Shown here piece after piece: positions 1-12,300 of a DNA stretch of 64,000 nt; position 1 is the stretch's first letter; each line of letters starts with the position of its first letter. The stretch spans positions 44,180,837 to 44,244,836 of the forward strand of contig CM068830.1 in assembly GCA_028554795.2 (NCBI GenBank), given 5' to 3'. The translations under genes and the position numbers were made by a program. Under the pieces are notes generated by a model. It had not been told where the DNA came from and did not search any database. It saw only the letters and a program-made list of their open reading frames with translations. Source of the DNA: Sinohyriopsis cumingii (taxonomy: Eukaryota > Mollusca > Bivalvia > Unionida > Unionidae).

Positions 1-344
1 CACGTTTAGTATTAATATCAACAGAATTATCCCGAATATGCCAATTCTGTGTTTTCCCCTTCTGCACGTTCGTATCTAGGTACAAATATAGATCAAGTCC
101 CTGAGTTTCGTTTTCGGGGTTACGATCTGCTAATCATGTTCTTTAATCTGTTTTCATCATCTAATCGATAAATTTAAATAAGAAGAACGGTCCTACTATG
201 GAATTATAAATGATGAGAAATGTTTAGAGACAGTGGACATTAAATGTGAATTAAATAATTGTGCCAAAAATAAAAATCGAAATCACGTAATAAATATGAC
301 GCTGACACGAAAAGTACTCGCCTTGGACTGCATAATGATGATAT
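1..344. other. unique AT-rich DNA, no gene seen
   Basis: No repeat, domain or RNA gene is recognisable here. An open frame beginning at 233 is carried mainly by the tandem array that follows and is not taken as a gene. Confidence 0.5.
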
Positions 345-1045
345 TTTTTAAATGTACCATGATATATTGTTGTAAATACATCTTGAGATATGGTAAATGC
401 TTGATGAGATATTGTTGTAAATGCATGGTGAGATATGGTAAATGCTTGATGAGATATTGTTGTAAATGCACGATAAGATATTATAAATCCTTTATGGGAT
501 GTTGTAAATACATGGTGAGATTTGGTAAACGCATGATGAGATATTGTTGCAGATACATAATGAGATATTATAGCAAATGCATGTTGAGATATTGTAATAC
601 CTGATGAGATATTATATATTCATGATGACATAATGTAAACACTTGACGAGATATTGTTGTAAATGCATGTTGAGATATTGTAAATGTATGAAATAGTTTT
701 GTAAAGGCACGAGGAGATATTGTTTTAAATGAATTATGAGATATTTTAAATGCATGATGGGATATTTTAAATGCTTGATGAGATATTGTAAATGCACCAT
801 GCGGTATTGTTAATGTCTGATGAGATATTGTTGTAAATGCATGAGATATTTTAAATGCATGATGAGATATTTTAAATGCTTGATGAGATATTGGAAATGC
901 ATGATGAGATATTGTTAATTCATGATAACATATTGTTGTAAATGCATGATGAGATATTTTAAATGCTTGATGAAATATTGGAAATGCATGATGAGATATT
1001 GTTAATTCATGATAAGATCTTGTTGTAAATGCATGATGAGATGAT
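345..1045. repeat. degenerate 21-24 bp minisatellite (about 30 units)
   Basis: Units follow the pattern GATGAGATATTGTTGTAAAT plus GCAT (24 bp), with a shorter 21-bp form in which TTGTTG is reduced to TTT. The left part keeps one frame open on the plus strand for 123 codons (233-604), giving a Cys/Lys/Arg-rich repeat such as MRYCCKCM. The frame breaks where 21-bp and other variants mix, which argues against selection on a protein. Units toward the right end (840-1030) are more regular than those near 350-600. Confidence 0.9.
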
Positions 1046-2410
1046 GCCAGTGCTTGATATAAGTCTTCTTTATGTTATTGTGTTGAGACTTTTGTCCAAG
1101 CAGTGTTATGGGTTTCTAATTCCGAGGTGGAAGGATATCCACTGATAGACCCTAAGACCTTCGAACATTTATTGAGAGACTTTTTAAGGCTAATGATTTG
1201 AGAAGCAAAGTTAATCCATTGACCAAAACCGGTCAGCTGAGTAGAAATAAGTAAACATTTAAGTTAACAATCAATTATCAAAAACTTAAAATAATTTTTC
1301 AATCAATCAGTAAAACAAACAACAAATTAACCTAAAAGAATGACCATCATACACATTGAGCGCGACGCGCTTTATTTAGAAATGTCTAATATAATTTCAT
1401 TTATATCAGCTCGTTAGTTACCTATGGTACATATTTGAGGACTTTGTTTCATTATTTCCATAATACAAACATGTTTGTGAATATTGTTTGTCCCGTTGCC
1501 ACGAGAAATTTCCTTTTGGATTCCCAGCCTATTCATTTTATTTACTTTTTATCAACAGGTCTAAAATTCGGTCACCATTCTCTTCCAATGGCACTATTTC
1601 AACATATTCATTTAAATTTGTTAATTTCTTCGGCATCCTAAATTTATTTTTATTTTTAAATAACGACTTCATATAAGTATCGTTTCATTTGCAAGATATT
1701 GTGGAACTGTAGTCATGACACTTTACGGCTGATCAATGTATTTTTACTAGTAGATTACACCGTTTGTACAATATTTGTTTTAGTTTTGCATTTGTGCATA
1801 GCATCCAACATCAATCAACGCCACTCTCATTAAATATTTACATCATATTTGTGGCAAATCGAAGGACATTTACAACATTTGTCAGTTCTCTCCCAGGTTA
1901 TATTATAGCCGGCTTTCTCCAAACAAGGTTTTTCCCCACGTTCACTGACTTCGTGGTTTTCCAAATGAATTTGGTGTAGTGAACCGTTATTTATGACCTG
2001 GTTAAATCTAGGAAACAAGAAATTCTTACCGCGATTATGAAAGGGGAGATTAAAGTCATAACGATTTGCCAGGTAATTGAAGAGATGCCACCGAGATAAG
2101 TAATTTATTGAAAATGCAATAAAATAATTGCAGACTCAAAACATCAGGTGTCTAAATGAACATTGCAACGTTTTGTTCACACATGTAATGTGAGCTGAAA
2201 TAGGTGTAGATGCAATAGAATTAAAAGTTTAAAATCATTAAAAAATGTACTGACCACAAATTAAAAAAATATGAAGTGTTGTTGATTCCAGCTTGATTTG
2301 ACGAACGTTTATATTTCTTAAAGTATATAACCAAATCCATTGAAGTTCTGCTTGTTAGTGGTAGTGTGTAACAAATGTCTAGTGTATTGCTCTTTTGTGG
2401 TTCACAAATT
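1046..2410. other. unique DNA, no gene seen
   Basis: Only short frames (62-71 codons) occur on both strands and none has a recognisable domain. A perfect 13-bp palindrome, AGCGCGACGCGCT, lies at 1359-1371 in otherwise AT-rich DNA. Confidence 0.5.
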
Positions 2411-2660
2411 AGAACTTGTAAAAACAATGGTACTAGGAGCCACCTTGGTAGGCACTCAGCATTAAGAGGTTAATGTTAGGACTGGTCGGCCTGGTGTCAG
2501 GATAATGTGACTGGGTGGGGCATGATGCTTCATGTCTGCGACACGATGTTCCTGTGACACACTGCAGACATTGTAGCGATATGACTGAAAAATTGTTAAA
2601 GCTACGTTAACTCCAAATCACAAACGCACACACGCACACAGACTATATGCAAAGGTAGTT
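2411..2660 (+). mobile_element. SINE family 1, 5'-truncated copy
   Basis: Begins near the end of the tRNA-related head (CTTGTAAAAACAATGGTACT), with the body GTTAGGACTGGTCGG-like segment and GGTGTCAGGATAATGTGACT, then TGCAGACATTGTAGCG and AAAGCTACGTTAA. It ends in an interrupted (CA)n tail of about 25 bp. The A and B boxes are missing, so this copy could not be transcribed from its own promoter. Confidence 0.85.
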
Positions 2661-2661
2661 T

Positions 2662-4103
2662 TCCAAACGTATCGAGACACATACGTACATATTGTTCCTC
2701 AATTAAAATTAACAAAACTCTACACAAATGTGTTTGGATCGGTATTATTCCATTTTTATTTCTTATTCTTCTCAATGGAAGCAGATTGTTGCTTCTTCAC
2801 GTAGCTTGGAAAAAACATTTTAACGTGGTGTAAATAGAGTGAATATAACTTCGTACCGATAGACGGCGCTTGTCATACGACAGACATTTTCTCAGGCCAT
2901 TTCCGAAAGCTGCTTTTTAACTGTCTTGAAAACATTAACCGGGAGACAGTTCGTCGGTTGTGACCGTTCTAATCAAGTCTCTCTTAACGCAGACTATTCT
3001 TGTCGGAAGTGACACATTAGCGGGGTAAAGAGTTTCATTACTTATTATCACACGTTTTAATGTCTTGCGAAGAAATCCGATTCAAATCAAGACATTGTGT
3101 TATTAGATTTAGGACACTGATTTAATATCAGAACATGATGGCGCTCTAGTTTCGTAATTCGCATAGAGTTATACTGGTTAAACTGCTATTTAAAAAAAAA
3201 ATGTATGCTAAAAGATTTAATTTCTATTATGATTGTGTATGAATGATAAGTGTATTTTGGGTTCTAGAGTATACAGTTTGGCCTTACTTCAAATGTGCAC
3301 TTATAAAAATAATGCAAGCTCCTCTTAGTCATTTTCACTTTATGAACTTCATAGGCAGATTGTAAAAACAGAGCTGATATCTTTTGTACATTTTATACAT
3401 TTTGTAAATCATTCACTCAACTTTGAGATGCTGGCATTGTCTAGTCTGGCAAAATTCGTTTTTTGTCGTCTCCAGATTTAATAACCGCTAAAGATAGTGT
3501 ACCTAAGAATAATTCAGGCTGATTTTTCGAGCACATTAGGATCAGTCGTTTTGGTTAGCTGTGTGCTTAGACCATGTACAGTTTCCACAAATACAATATA
3601 ACAATTTCAGCCACCGTACATGAAAATAACATAGAGGTATGGAAACATTCTCTTCACTGTGCATGTGGCAAATGCCAACAACTTCACCTTATACCCGTCA
3701 CTCCCAGAAGTTCATACCATCCGAAAACGGATATACCGATATACTATGATGTTTTATAATGATACCGGTTAAAGCGTTTCATTTAACAGTGAAGATATTT
3801 CTCTCGAATAACATTATTGAGTGGAATGCATTTGAACAAAGCAAACAAATTTTTAAAAAAAACAGAAAAAAGATCAATGACAGCCACATTACGAACCGGT
3901 TTCTGTACATATAAAATACGAATTGTTGTTTATCTCCTTCATATCATCTGCTTCCGTTAGAAAAAAATTTAAACGAAGAGGACTACCCAATATATTTTCA
4001 ATATGTACATGACTAGAACACTTTTGTTTATCCACGTATCTTTTGTCATGTGCTTCAACCAAAGAAAGAACTGCAAGAAAAAGATCGATGCGTTCCAAGA
4101 ACA
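2662..4103. other. unique DNA, no gene seen
   Basis: Frames of 61 codons (3574-3759, plus) and 77 codons (3889-4122, minus) are not repeat-derived but match nothing I recognise. The minus frame runs into the duplicated segment that starts at 4104. Confidence 0.45.
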
Positions 4104-4555
4104 TGCCGATTTTTAGCAGCATCCGGAATAAAATGGATGCATTGAGGATACATACTGGACCAGACGATATATGTCACACAGTCCTCTCTAAGCGTTCTCT
4201 AAGCACATGAACGTACATTATTAAAACCTCATTGCTCTGTTTGAAATGCTGCAGGTGAATACAAGTGTGTGTGTGCGTGTGTGTGTGTATGTGTGTGTGT
4301 GTAAGTGTGTGATTTGGATTTTTAAGGTAGCTTTAACAATGTTTCAGTCATATCGCTACGATGTCTGCAGTGTGCAAGTTTATAGTGATGTCTAGCACTG
4401 GGGCATCATGCCGCAGACATATAACATCCAGTGCAACCCAGTCACATTGTCCCGACACCAGTCCGACCAGTCCTAACACTAACCTCTTAATGCTGAGCGC
4501 CAAGCGAGACAGTTGTTAGTATCATTTTTATAATTCTTTGGTATGACTCGGCCGG
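4104..4555. repeat. left copy of a 0.45-kb duplicated segment
   Basis: About 155 bp of non-SINE flank (TGCCGAT to the GT tract) plus most of the adjoining SINE recur at 8651-9103 in the same orientation, with roughly 5 percent mismatch by eye in the flank. Shared private variants inside the SINE (TAATTCTTTGG instead of TAAGTCTTTGG, and ACATTGTCC instead of ACATTATCC) show that the two are copies of one insertion, not independent insertions. Confidence 0.88.
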
Positions 4556-4612
4556 GTTTGGAACCCGCGACCTCTCGTACCTGAGACGAACGCTCTAACT
4601 ACTAGGCTACCG
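4263..4612 (-). mobile_element. SINE family 1, full length
   Basis: Read on the minus strand it has a tRNA-like head with B box (GGTTC replaced by GGTTCCAAAC, one change), the conserved body and a (CA)n tail of about 40 bp, which appears as GT on the plus strand from 4266. No convincing target site duplication is visible. This SINE sits inside the duplicated segment 4104-4555. Confidence 0.92.
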
Positions 4613-4829
4613 ATGTTTTCAACACAAGAGAGCAAGTCAGTGCAAGAGATCCAATCAATGATATTAAAAATCGGTAGGTTTTACTGATGAACAGGTGGAA
4701 GGTATCAGTATTGTATAAGAACGAAAGAATGATATGACATTATTTAATCGTATTTTAAGTAGGATATACAGGCAAACAACTAACACTGCGGAAAAGAACT
4801 CCAGATCATCGTTTATGTCTGTATTTAAT

Positions 4830-4837
4830 CGCGCGCG

Positions 4838-4874
<37 letters not shown>
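4830..4874. repeat. (CG)n(CA)n compound dinucleotide tract
   Basis: Forty-five bases of strict alternating pyrimidine-purine: about 8 CG steps followed by about 14 CA steps. Such sequence is the classic Z-DNA-forming type. The flanks do not match the SINE 3' end, so this is one of the few CA tracts here that is not a SINE tail. Confidence 0.95.
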
Positions 4875-4877
<3 letters not shown>

Positions 4878-5531
4878 TATCAGCAACATGTTTTTCTCAC
4901 TATATAAAAACAGTCCGATAACAGAGACTGGCAGAAATTGTGAATGACAAACAGTGTCGGGTAAGCTTGTTTTTAATAGCGCTAAAACGCTATCGCAGAA
5001 CAGCAAGACATTTAGGAGTTTTTGTGCCAACTTTAATTGGTAGTTAGCAGGATGGCAATTGCGAATCTGACGAAATCAAGGGTGGTTTGACTGTTGGGTT
5101 TTTAAATATACGGCACTGAAGTAGTGGAAGCATTGTGAGAATTGATAACTGATCTATGTTACATCATGCACGATTACTATTGGTGCACCAATAGATGGTG
5201 TGAGAAAATAAATCACGAGAGACTTGACATCCTGTTTGAGTGTATCGTCTGCAACAATTTGTCATGACAAATTCATCAATTAATCTATACTTTGTGAGAT
5301 TGCGCATTATATGCCGTTGTGCATTCGAAACCCTTCTGTTGTCGAAATGAAAATATTTCTGAATTATTTTGATACACTTTCCAAATTGTAATCATTTTCC
5401 TCGTATACATCACTTTTGCCAACCGCACGTTTAGTAAGTGACGTCTTTGTATGTAGATTAATCTATAAATGCATACGTATGAATCTACCATACGTTCTGG
5501 CAAGATGAGGATATTACTCGGAGTGTCCTTA
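4875..5531. other. unique DNA with an 18-bp perfect palindrome
   Basis: CTATTGGTGCACCAATAG at 5177-5194 is a perfect palindrome. A 90-codon minus frame (5285-5557) overlaps the start of the next array and has no recognisable domain. Nothing else is seen. Confidence 0.5.
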
Positions 5532-6107
5532 TGGATTACTGAGTGTACGGAATGCATGGATTACTGAGTGTAATGGAATGCATGGATTACTGAGTGTAAT
5601 GGAATGCATGGATTACTGAGTGTAATGGAATGCATGGATTACTGAGTGTATGGAATGCATGGATTACTGAGTGTAATGGAATGCATGGATTACTGAGTGT
5701 ATGGAATGCATGGATTACTGAGTGTAATGGAATGCATGGATTACTGAGTGTATGGAATGCATGGATTACTGAGTGTAATGGAATGCATGGATTACTGAGT
5801 GTATGGAATGCATGGATTACTGAGTGTATGGAATGCATGGATTACTGAGTGTAATGGAATGCATGGATTACTGAGTGTAATGGAATGCATGGATTACTGA
5901 GTGTAATGGAATGCATGGATTACTGAGTGTAATGGAATGCATGGATTACTGAGTGTATGGAATGCATGGATTACTGAGTGTAATGGAATGCATGGATTAC
6001 TGAGTGTATGGAATGCATGGATTACTGAGTGTAATGGAATGCATGGATTACTGAGTGTAATGGAATGCACGGATTACTGAGTGTAATGGAATGCATGGAT
6101 CACCGAG
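5532..6107. repeat. 25/26-bp minisatellite, about 22 units, with 51-bp higher-order repeat
   Basis: Each unit contains GGATTACTGAGTGTAATGGA plus ATGCAT, or a 25-bp form in which TGTAATGG becomes TGTATGG. Long and short forms alternate for four rounds in 5610-5800, giving a 51-bp (17-codon) period. That period opens frames on both strands (minus 5587-5838, plus 5630-5848). Elsewhere long units run in blocks. The dual-strand frames follow from the period, not from coding. Confidence 0.96.
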
Positions 6108-6889
6108 TTTAGTAATGAAGTCATGCATCTGATTCCATTGAAAACTAATTCTTAGATATTTGTTAATTGGGCTAAAAACAAGTCAGCCTGAAACGCGTCA
6201 AATATCGTAGAAACTAAACTCGTACAAAATTTGAATAATGCATATTAGATCCATCGGTGAAATGCGAGGATTTCATTTTTAGTCGGCAATCTTGAAGAGG
6301 GTTTCTCTTATAATAATAGTCCCAATATTGGCGTACACTCGTTTCCCTCAGAAATGTATGACCTTCTGTGACATCAACTCGTCTTTGTTTAAATATAATT
6401 TTATAACATTTTGGTGACTCTTGATTTTAAACATTAAAATTTAACAGCTATTACGTTTTATTATCACGTACGAATTTAAAATACAGACATGTTAACCTGA
6501 AATATTGTTCTCATCGTATGCTACTGCGAGAGTGTTTCTTACCTCCATTATTTTTTTAATAAAAGTCTAGTCATCCTATCCTCCCCCCACCTAGATGTGT
6601 GATATGCCTTTTGTATTGTTCCTTACTCTTTGACATTTATTTGTAAAAGTTTTATTTTATCTGTCTAAAAATACTGTATCCAGTTTTGTAATAACTGACA
6701 AAAGATGTCAGTGCAACAATGTTAGCAAAATCCACTGCTTCTAGTGTAGCATGTGTTCGTTAATTTGTGTGTGAGTGTGTGTATTGCTGTTTTCTTCCTC
6801 ATCTTCGATTGACAATTTTGTATTCATAGCATAAAAAAGGGCATTGCAAATTTTTAAATATTGGTGCGGTGTACGGGAAATAGAATTTA
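6108..6889. other. unique AT-rich DNA, no gene seen
   Basis: No frame of useful length, no repeat apart from a short GT-rich patch near 6768-6782, and no RNA gene is recognisable. Confidence 0.5.
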
Positions 6890-7338
6890 ATAAGAATACG
6901 TGAAAGACAATTTACTTAGTATACGTGAAAAACACAATACACTAAGTATGCGTGAAAGCAAATACACTAAGTATGCGAGAATGATAATACACTAAGTATG
7001 TGTAAAAGACAATGCACTAAGTATACGTGAAAGTACACTAAGTATGTGTAAAAGACAATGCACTAAGTATACGTGAAAGACAATACACTAATTATACGTG
7101 AAAGATAATACACTAAGTATATGTGAAAGATAATACATTAAGTATATGTGAAAGACAATGCACTAAGTATAGTGAAAGATAATACACTAATTATGTGTGA
7201 AAGACAATGCACTAAGTATACGTGAATGACAATACACTAAGTATATGTGAAAGATAATACACTAATTATGTGTGAAAGACAATGCACTAAGTATACGTGA
7301 ATGACAATACACTAAGTATATGTGAAAGATAATACACT
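6890..7338. repeat. about 25-bp minisatellite (about 17 units) abutting a TA tract
   Basis: The unit has the pattern CACTAAGTATACGTGAAAGA plus CAATA, with variants ATATGTG and ATGTGTG. A block of about three units is itself duplicated (about 7178-7263 and 7248-7338). The last unit breaks in mid-motif at CACTA and continues directly as TATATA. Confidence 0.93.
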
Positions 7339-7353
7339 ATATATATATATATG

Positions 7354-7425
<72 letters not shown>
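7339..7425. repeat. (TA)n microsatellite, about 87 bp
   Basis: Nearly pure TA interrupted once by ATGTATGTAT near the left end. It joins the preceding minisatellite without any spacer, as if it grew from a unit-internal TATA. Confidence 0.95.
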
Positions 7426-7428
<3 letters not shown>

Positions 7429-8650
7429 TCGGTTAAAACACCTCCTACAACGGACGTAAAGATTTTAAGAAAATCGTAATCTCCTTGTGTGATTCGCTGA
7501 AAAGTGTATCCTATTTCCATAAGGGTTTTGTCGTCACGGTAGCGAGAAGGTGCCTTCTAAGGAGGGAATGAGATCTCTCCACGTGAACTAAGAAGAAAAA
7601 GTGATTTTCTTTGGGGAAAATATATTCATGTAGTATCACAGCATATGGATTTGTCGTTCAATGGTTGATGATGAATTAAGTAAATTTATTCATAGTGGTT
7701 ATTACAGAAGTTGCACTGAAATTCAAAAAATCCAAAGAAACAAACAATCCAGATAAATAAAATACAATAATAAAAAAATCAAAACGAAACGAAGGAAAAC
7801 GAAAGAAGGTAACAAAACAAAATAAACATAGCAAAACCATTGACATATTTACAAGTGTTTCATTCTTTCATATTGAAACCTAATTTTAATGCCATCGTAT
7901 GCCTTAGAAAGGAAATCGATCTTTGAAGCATAACCTCGTCTTAGATCGGACTCAAAAGAAAAGGATAATTCATCGATAAATAAGGATTCTCAATATAATT
8001 CAGATGGAATTGAAAGAGTTTCGTAGCAACTTGGGCATTTGTCATCGACGGTGTTTTTGGTCTCTGTAATCAACTCCAGAACAGATGAGATCTTAATTTC
8101 CTGTTTGAGTCTAAGAATAGAAATATTAGACGAAAGCAAATTCATCAATATATAACTATGGTTGATGCTGAAGCAGGAAAAGAGAAGGAGGTTGAGAGAT
8201 TTGGTGAGAAAGTGTTTGGTCAAATCGGTCATCTAAACATTTAGTGCAAAGCTTTGATATGTGTAGCAACGATACTATTGTTATTTTGCACGAGAATCAG
8301 AAATATATAAATACAAGTGAAAAAAGCTTTGCTAAATCTTATTAATCACTCTACAGCGATATACAGACAGGAATATAGGTAGGTTCGCTTTAAAAAGATG
8401 ATACCATAAGCTTGACTCTTATAACTTAAAAATCATTCACAAAAGATCTCTGTCGACAAAAGCCGGTGTAGTCTGTATTTTTCTAAGTGGTTTAAAGACC
8501 GTATGAAAAATTCCTTAGTAAAAGTCAATCCTTGACAATTCGATTTATAGGTGATGCCTGTTCATTATTGTCCGGTCTTTAAACATGATAATAAACGCTT
8601 GTCTGTGGATTGCCAGAGACCAAAATACTTCTAAATGAAATAATAATTGG
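7426..8650. other. unique DNA, no gene recognised
   Basis: An 80-codon minus frame (7990-8232) is not repeat-derived. It contains a CPSC motif near its C-terminus and a Ser/Leu/Ile-rich N-terminal half. I cannot assign it, and I see no clear splice signals. An A-rich stretch lies at 7725-7835. Confidence 0.4.
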
Positions 8651-8812
8651 TGCCGATATTTTTAGCAACATCCGGAATAAAATGGATGCATTGAGGATAC
8701 ATATTGGACCAGACGATATATGTCACACAGTCCTCTCTACGCGTTCTCTAAGCACATGAACGTACATTATTAAAACCTGAGTGCTCTGTTTGAAATGCTG
8801 CACGTCAATACA

Positions 8813-8849
<37 letters not shown>

Positions 8850-9103
8850 GTGTGTGATTTGGATTTTTAACGTAGCTTTAAAAATGTTTCAGTCATATGC
8901 TACGATGTCTGCAGCGTGGAAGTTTATAGTGATGTCTAGCACTGGGGCATCATGTCGTAGACATGTAACATCCTGTGCAACCCATTCACATTGTCCTGAC
9001 ACCAGTCCGACCAGTCCTAATACTAACCTCTTAATGCTGAGCGCCAAGTAGGCTGCTGTTAGTACCATATTTATAATTCTTTGGTATGACTCAGCCAGGG
9101 TTG
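8651..9103. repeat. right copy of the 0.45-kb duplicated segment
   Basis: Same orientation as 4104-4555: non-SINE flank, GT tract, then SINE body. Similarity stops at 9103 in the middle of the SINE head, where the other copy continues for another 55 bp or so. Confidence 0.88.
8815..9103 (-). mobile_element. SINE family 1, head-truncated copy
   Basis: On the minus strand the conserved body and (CA)n tail are present but the tRNA-like head is missing beyond GAGTCATACC. The tail appears as GT at 8815-8848. This copy shares private variants with the SINE at 4263-4612 and derives from the same insertion. Confidence 0.9.
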
Positions 9104-10904
9104 AAATAATAATTAGCGATTCAACTACTTGGGATTGGGTCTATATTTCTAACATTTTTTTTTCTCAATATAATATAAACTTTTCTTAAAAATGTACAAA
9201 TTAGTCCACAGACTATAGTTTGCGTAAACCACATAATACGTGTGCACAGACTGTATAGTTTACCTGAGCGATATCATTCTGCCAAACAATACACCCGTGA
9301 TGTACGGAATGCGATACTTTTCAACTTTGTATCTAGCTGGCCATGCCCCTTATTCAGCTGAAAGATGAACCGACAGGTCAGTCAGGACTACCACTCTTAA
9401 AAAATAAAAATTACGCTTGCATATCTTAAGAACAAATGCAAATTTGAATACTAATTAAGATGTCAAAAAAGGATTTTAATTATTACCTGCGTACAATTTG
9501 ATAATGCAGGTAATATCACTTTAGGATAAATATGAACTGCCCTATGGGTCAGATGTGAACCTGAATAAGTAAAATATATGTTGTATACTTTACTCATAGT
9601 ATTCGTGGACTGTCTGATGTTGTATACTTTACTCACAGTATTTGTGGACTATTTGACGTATAAAACGTTGAAAAACGTGTTCCTTGAGATCTTTTCCTCT
9701 GATGTTAAGGGGTTAGTGAACGATAAACAAAAAAAGTGAAAATTTATCACTTTGATTCAGTGAATCTGAGACAATAAACATTCTCACTTTCTTTATAATC
9801 TCATTCTGTTTTGCCAGAAATGATAGGCGTTACCTTTAACAATGTTGTTATGATTGTTTTATAATAATATAAAATTCACAGTAATAATGTCGATTTAAAT
9901 GAGACACTTTCCATCAAGTTCGATTATAATTTACCTTAATTCACTTTGATATGCATTTATGTATGCATATATAAGTGCGTTAACCCAGGCACTTATGAGT
10001 TAGTTAACCCATCCAGTTATTCGTTTAACTAAAAGGCTATATACTGAAATATTGCTGTGTTCAAAAGGAAATGACGCATTTAGCGTTTACATCAGTTCTG
10101 GCACAGAAAGAAATTAAGGCGATTTGTCCGCCAGAAGTGTAACGCGGTACCAAGATATTAATAATTAATATGTTAAGTGTGAGGATATTCCGGTGAAAGA
10201 CAATTAGCTATGGATTCAAGTTCTGTTACGACAACGGCGCTATAGGATTTATTATTATGTATTATGTTAGACGCATTAAAAAACAAAGCATTTGATTTTG
10301 TACTAGCGCTAAAGTAAAAGCTCTATGTAATACGGAAGTGTTACAGAATAACATAACGGTACATTACAGAAAATTTGCAGCGCATTTTGTCCTACATACC
10401 ATCGAATTTGGACTGATCGTAGCAAGGCTGAGTCGAGTATTCGTAAATCTGGGCGCTTTTTTCCCTCTTATAGGTAATACAGATGAAAAGTCTGGTCATA
10501 TAATTGGCCCTAAAAAGTAACTATTATCAAAGCAGATCAAGAGTGAGCGTTCATACTGGTGTTAAAATGAAATCCAAAGCTTCTTTAAACAACAAATTTT
10601 TAGCACTTTTGAATGAAAGACACTAACTAGTCTGCATTTCCAGCATACAACAAAACAGTCTGACAACTGAGCCAGCTGACGCATGCGCTCTATATAGATA
10701 AGAGGCATCGAGAAGTAACTCCTATTGCATGAATAGTCTGTGTAATGTTTCTGGTCATTTCAATTAATGACGCACAATAAAGCTAACACCTTCCCATGTG
10801 TCAGCTGATTAGAAAAACGGCTGCCGATATGCATACATCCAGGTTCTTCAACACCTGTTGATAAAGGCGAACTAATGCTTGTGATTTAGTTGGATACATT
10901 GAGA
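9104..10904. other. unique DNA, no gene seen
   Basis: Apart from a two-copy 39-bp repeat at 9578-9655 nothing is recognised. A 60-codon plus frame (10338-10520) has no domain. Confidence 0.5.
9578..9655. repeat. two-copy 39-bp tandem repeat
   Basis: ATGTTGTATACTTTACTCAT and the following 19 bases (AGTATTCGTGGAC...) occur twice head to tail with four mismatches by eye. Confidence 0.9.
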
Positions 10905-11244
10905 ATCTTGCTCTGTGTGTGTGTGTGTGTTTATGATTTGTAACGTAGCCCTAACAGTTTTTCAGCCATATCGCTACGATGTCTGCAGCGTGGCAGTTTA
11001 TAGTGATGTCTAGCACTGGGGCATTATGCCGCAGACATATAGCATGATGTCCCACTCAGTCGCATTATCCTGACACCCGGCCGACAAGTCCTAACATCAA
11101 CCTGTTAATGCTGGGCGCCAAGCGAGGCAGTTGTTAGTACCATTTTTACAAGTCTTTGGTATGATTCGGATCGGTTCGAACCCGCGACCTCCCGCATCTG
11201 AGGCGGATGCTCTAACCACTAGCATACCGGAGCGGTATCTTGCT
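10905..11244 (-). mobile_element. SINE family 1, full length with 8-bp TSD
   Basis: ATCTTGCT at 10905-10912 recurs at 11237-11244 and brackets the element. On the minus strand it runs from ACCGCTCCGGTATGC through the B box GGTTCGAACC to a short (CA)n tail. The A-box region carries a small change (AGTGGTTAGAGC is followed by ATCCGCC). It is one of the better preserved copies. Confidence 0.93.
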
Positions 11245-12300
11245 TCACGTTTAACAATAAAGCTGCTGCTACACCTAGTTCGAAAGAATACATTGGTGCA
11301 CATAAAAATGAACGTGATTAATTTGCAAAGTACCAACACCACATTGGTAATGAAAAGTAATATAAAGAAACAATTTTGACCTATGTCGAAATTTTGATTC
11401 CGATACTTCAATTTACTCCATGGGCTGCATCTTCTTGGTTGCGAGATAATTTCGGGTAAACAGAGCCACGTGTATTCAAGATATAAGGCAAAACAAACTG
11501 GTCACCCTTCCCATAATCCTAGTGTACCTTGGTGTTATGAGGAATCACGAAATGCCCTGATTGCATTGCTTCAAACGTTTTTGAATTTCACAGTCTTATG
11601 ATTCATTAAACTACAATGCCATATATTCCAGCAAATTTAGCACGTTTATAAGATTGAAATTTGGAAATGTACTGAATTTTTTTTATCAAGACCCTGACAA
11701 TGAATGTTTGCGTAACCAATCTGTATAATGAACAAAAATAACAAATACTCACATATGGTACGACCACAATTCCTTGAATTTGTATTGTGAAATCCACGCA
11801 CCATTCAAAGTAGATGCTTTATTCGCTCTTTCTTAGGCAAACAGCATGCAATACGACAATCACAAACGTCTGATAGGCTTCATTAATATCATTGGCATCG
11901 TGTCCTCATAATTTGATAAAGGCTATCGATTTTGGCAGAAAGTCAATTGCAGAAGTTGGTGAAGAATAAACAGTTCCTACTTTGTTACAGCTGCGCTGTA
12001 TCCTACTTAATCCTTGGATTTCAATAATACAGGTAATGTTGAGAAAGATCGAGACTGAGCAAAGAACGTTCTGTGAATCTGAGAATCCGCGAAATTGTGT
12101 GGAAAAAGAAATTTAACAGATAATATCGCCAAGAAAATTGTATGTTTACGTCATGATAAACTTTAAATGAAAATTTGTCCAAGTATATTTTTATGGGTGT
12201 TTTCGCTTAAAGAGCTAATAGTACAGGTGTCGAAGCATTTTAAATATAAATTGTATTTTTTAAATCTTGTTTGAAATAAAATATGCTAAATAGAGTAATA
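11245..12300. other. unique DNA, no gene seen
   Basis: Only short frames on both strands. A 63-codon minus frame (11606-11797) has no recognisable domain. Confidence 0.5.

Noticed and set aside
233..604. Cys-rich 123-residue protein
   Set aside because: The peptide is the translation of the 24-bp minisatellite and the frame is lost where unit lengths vary.
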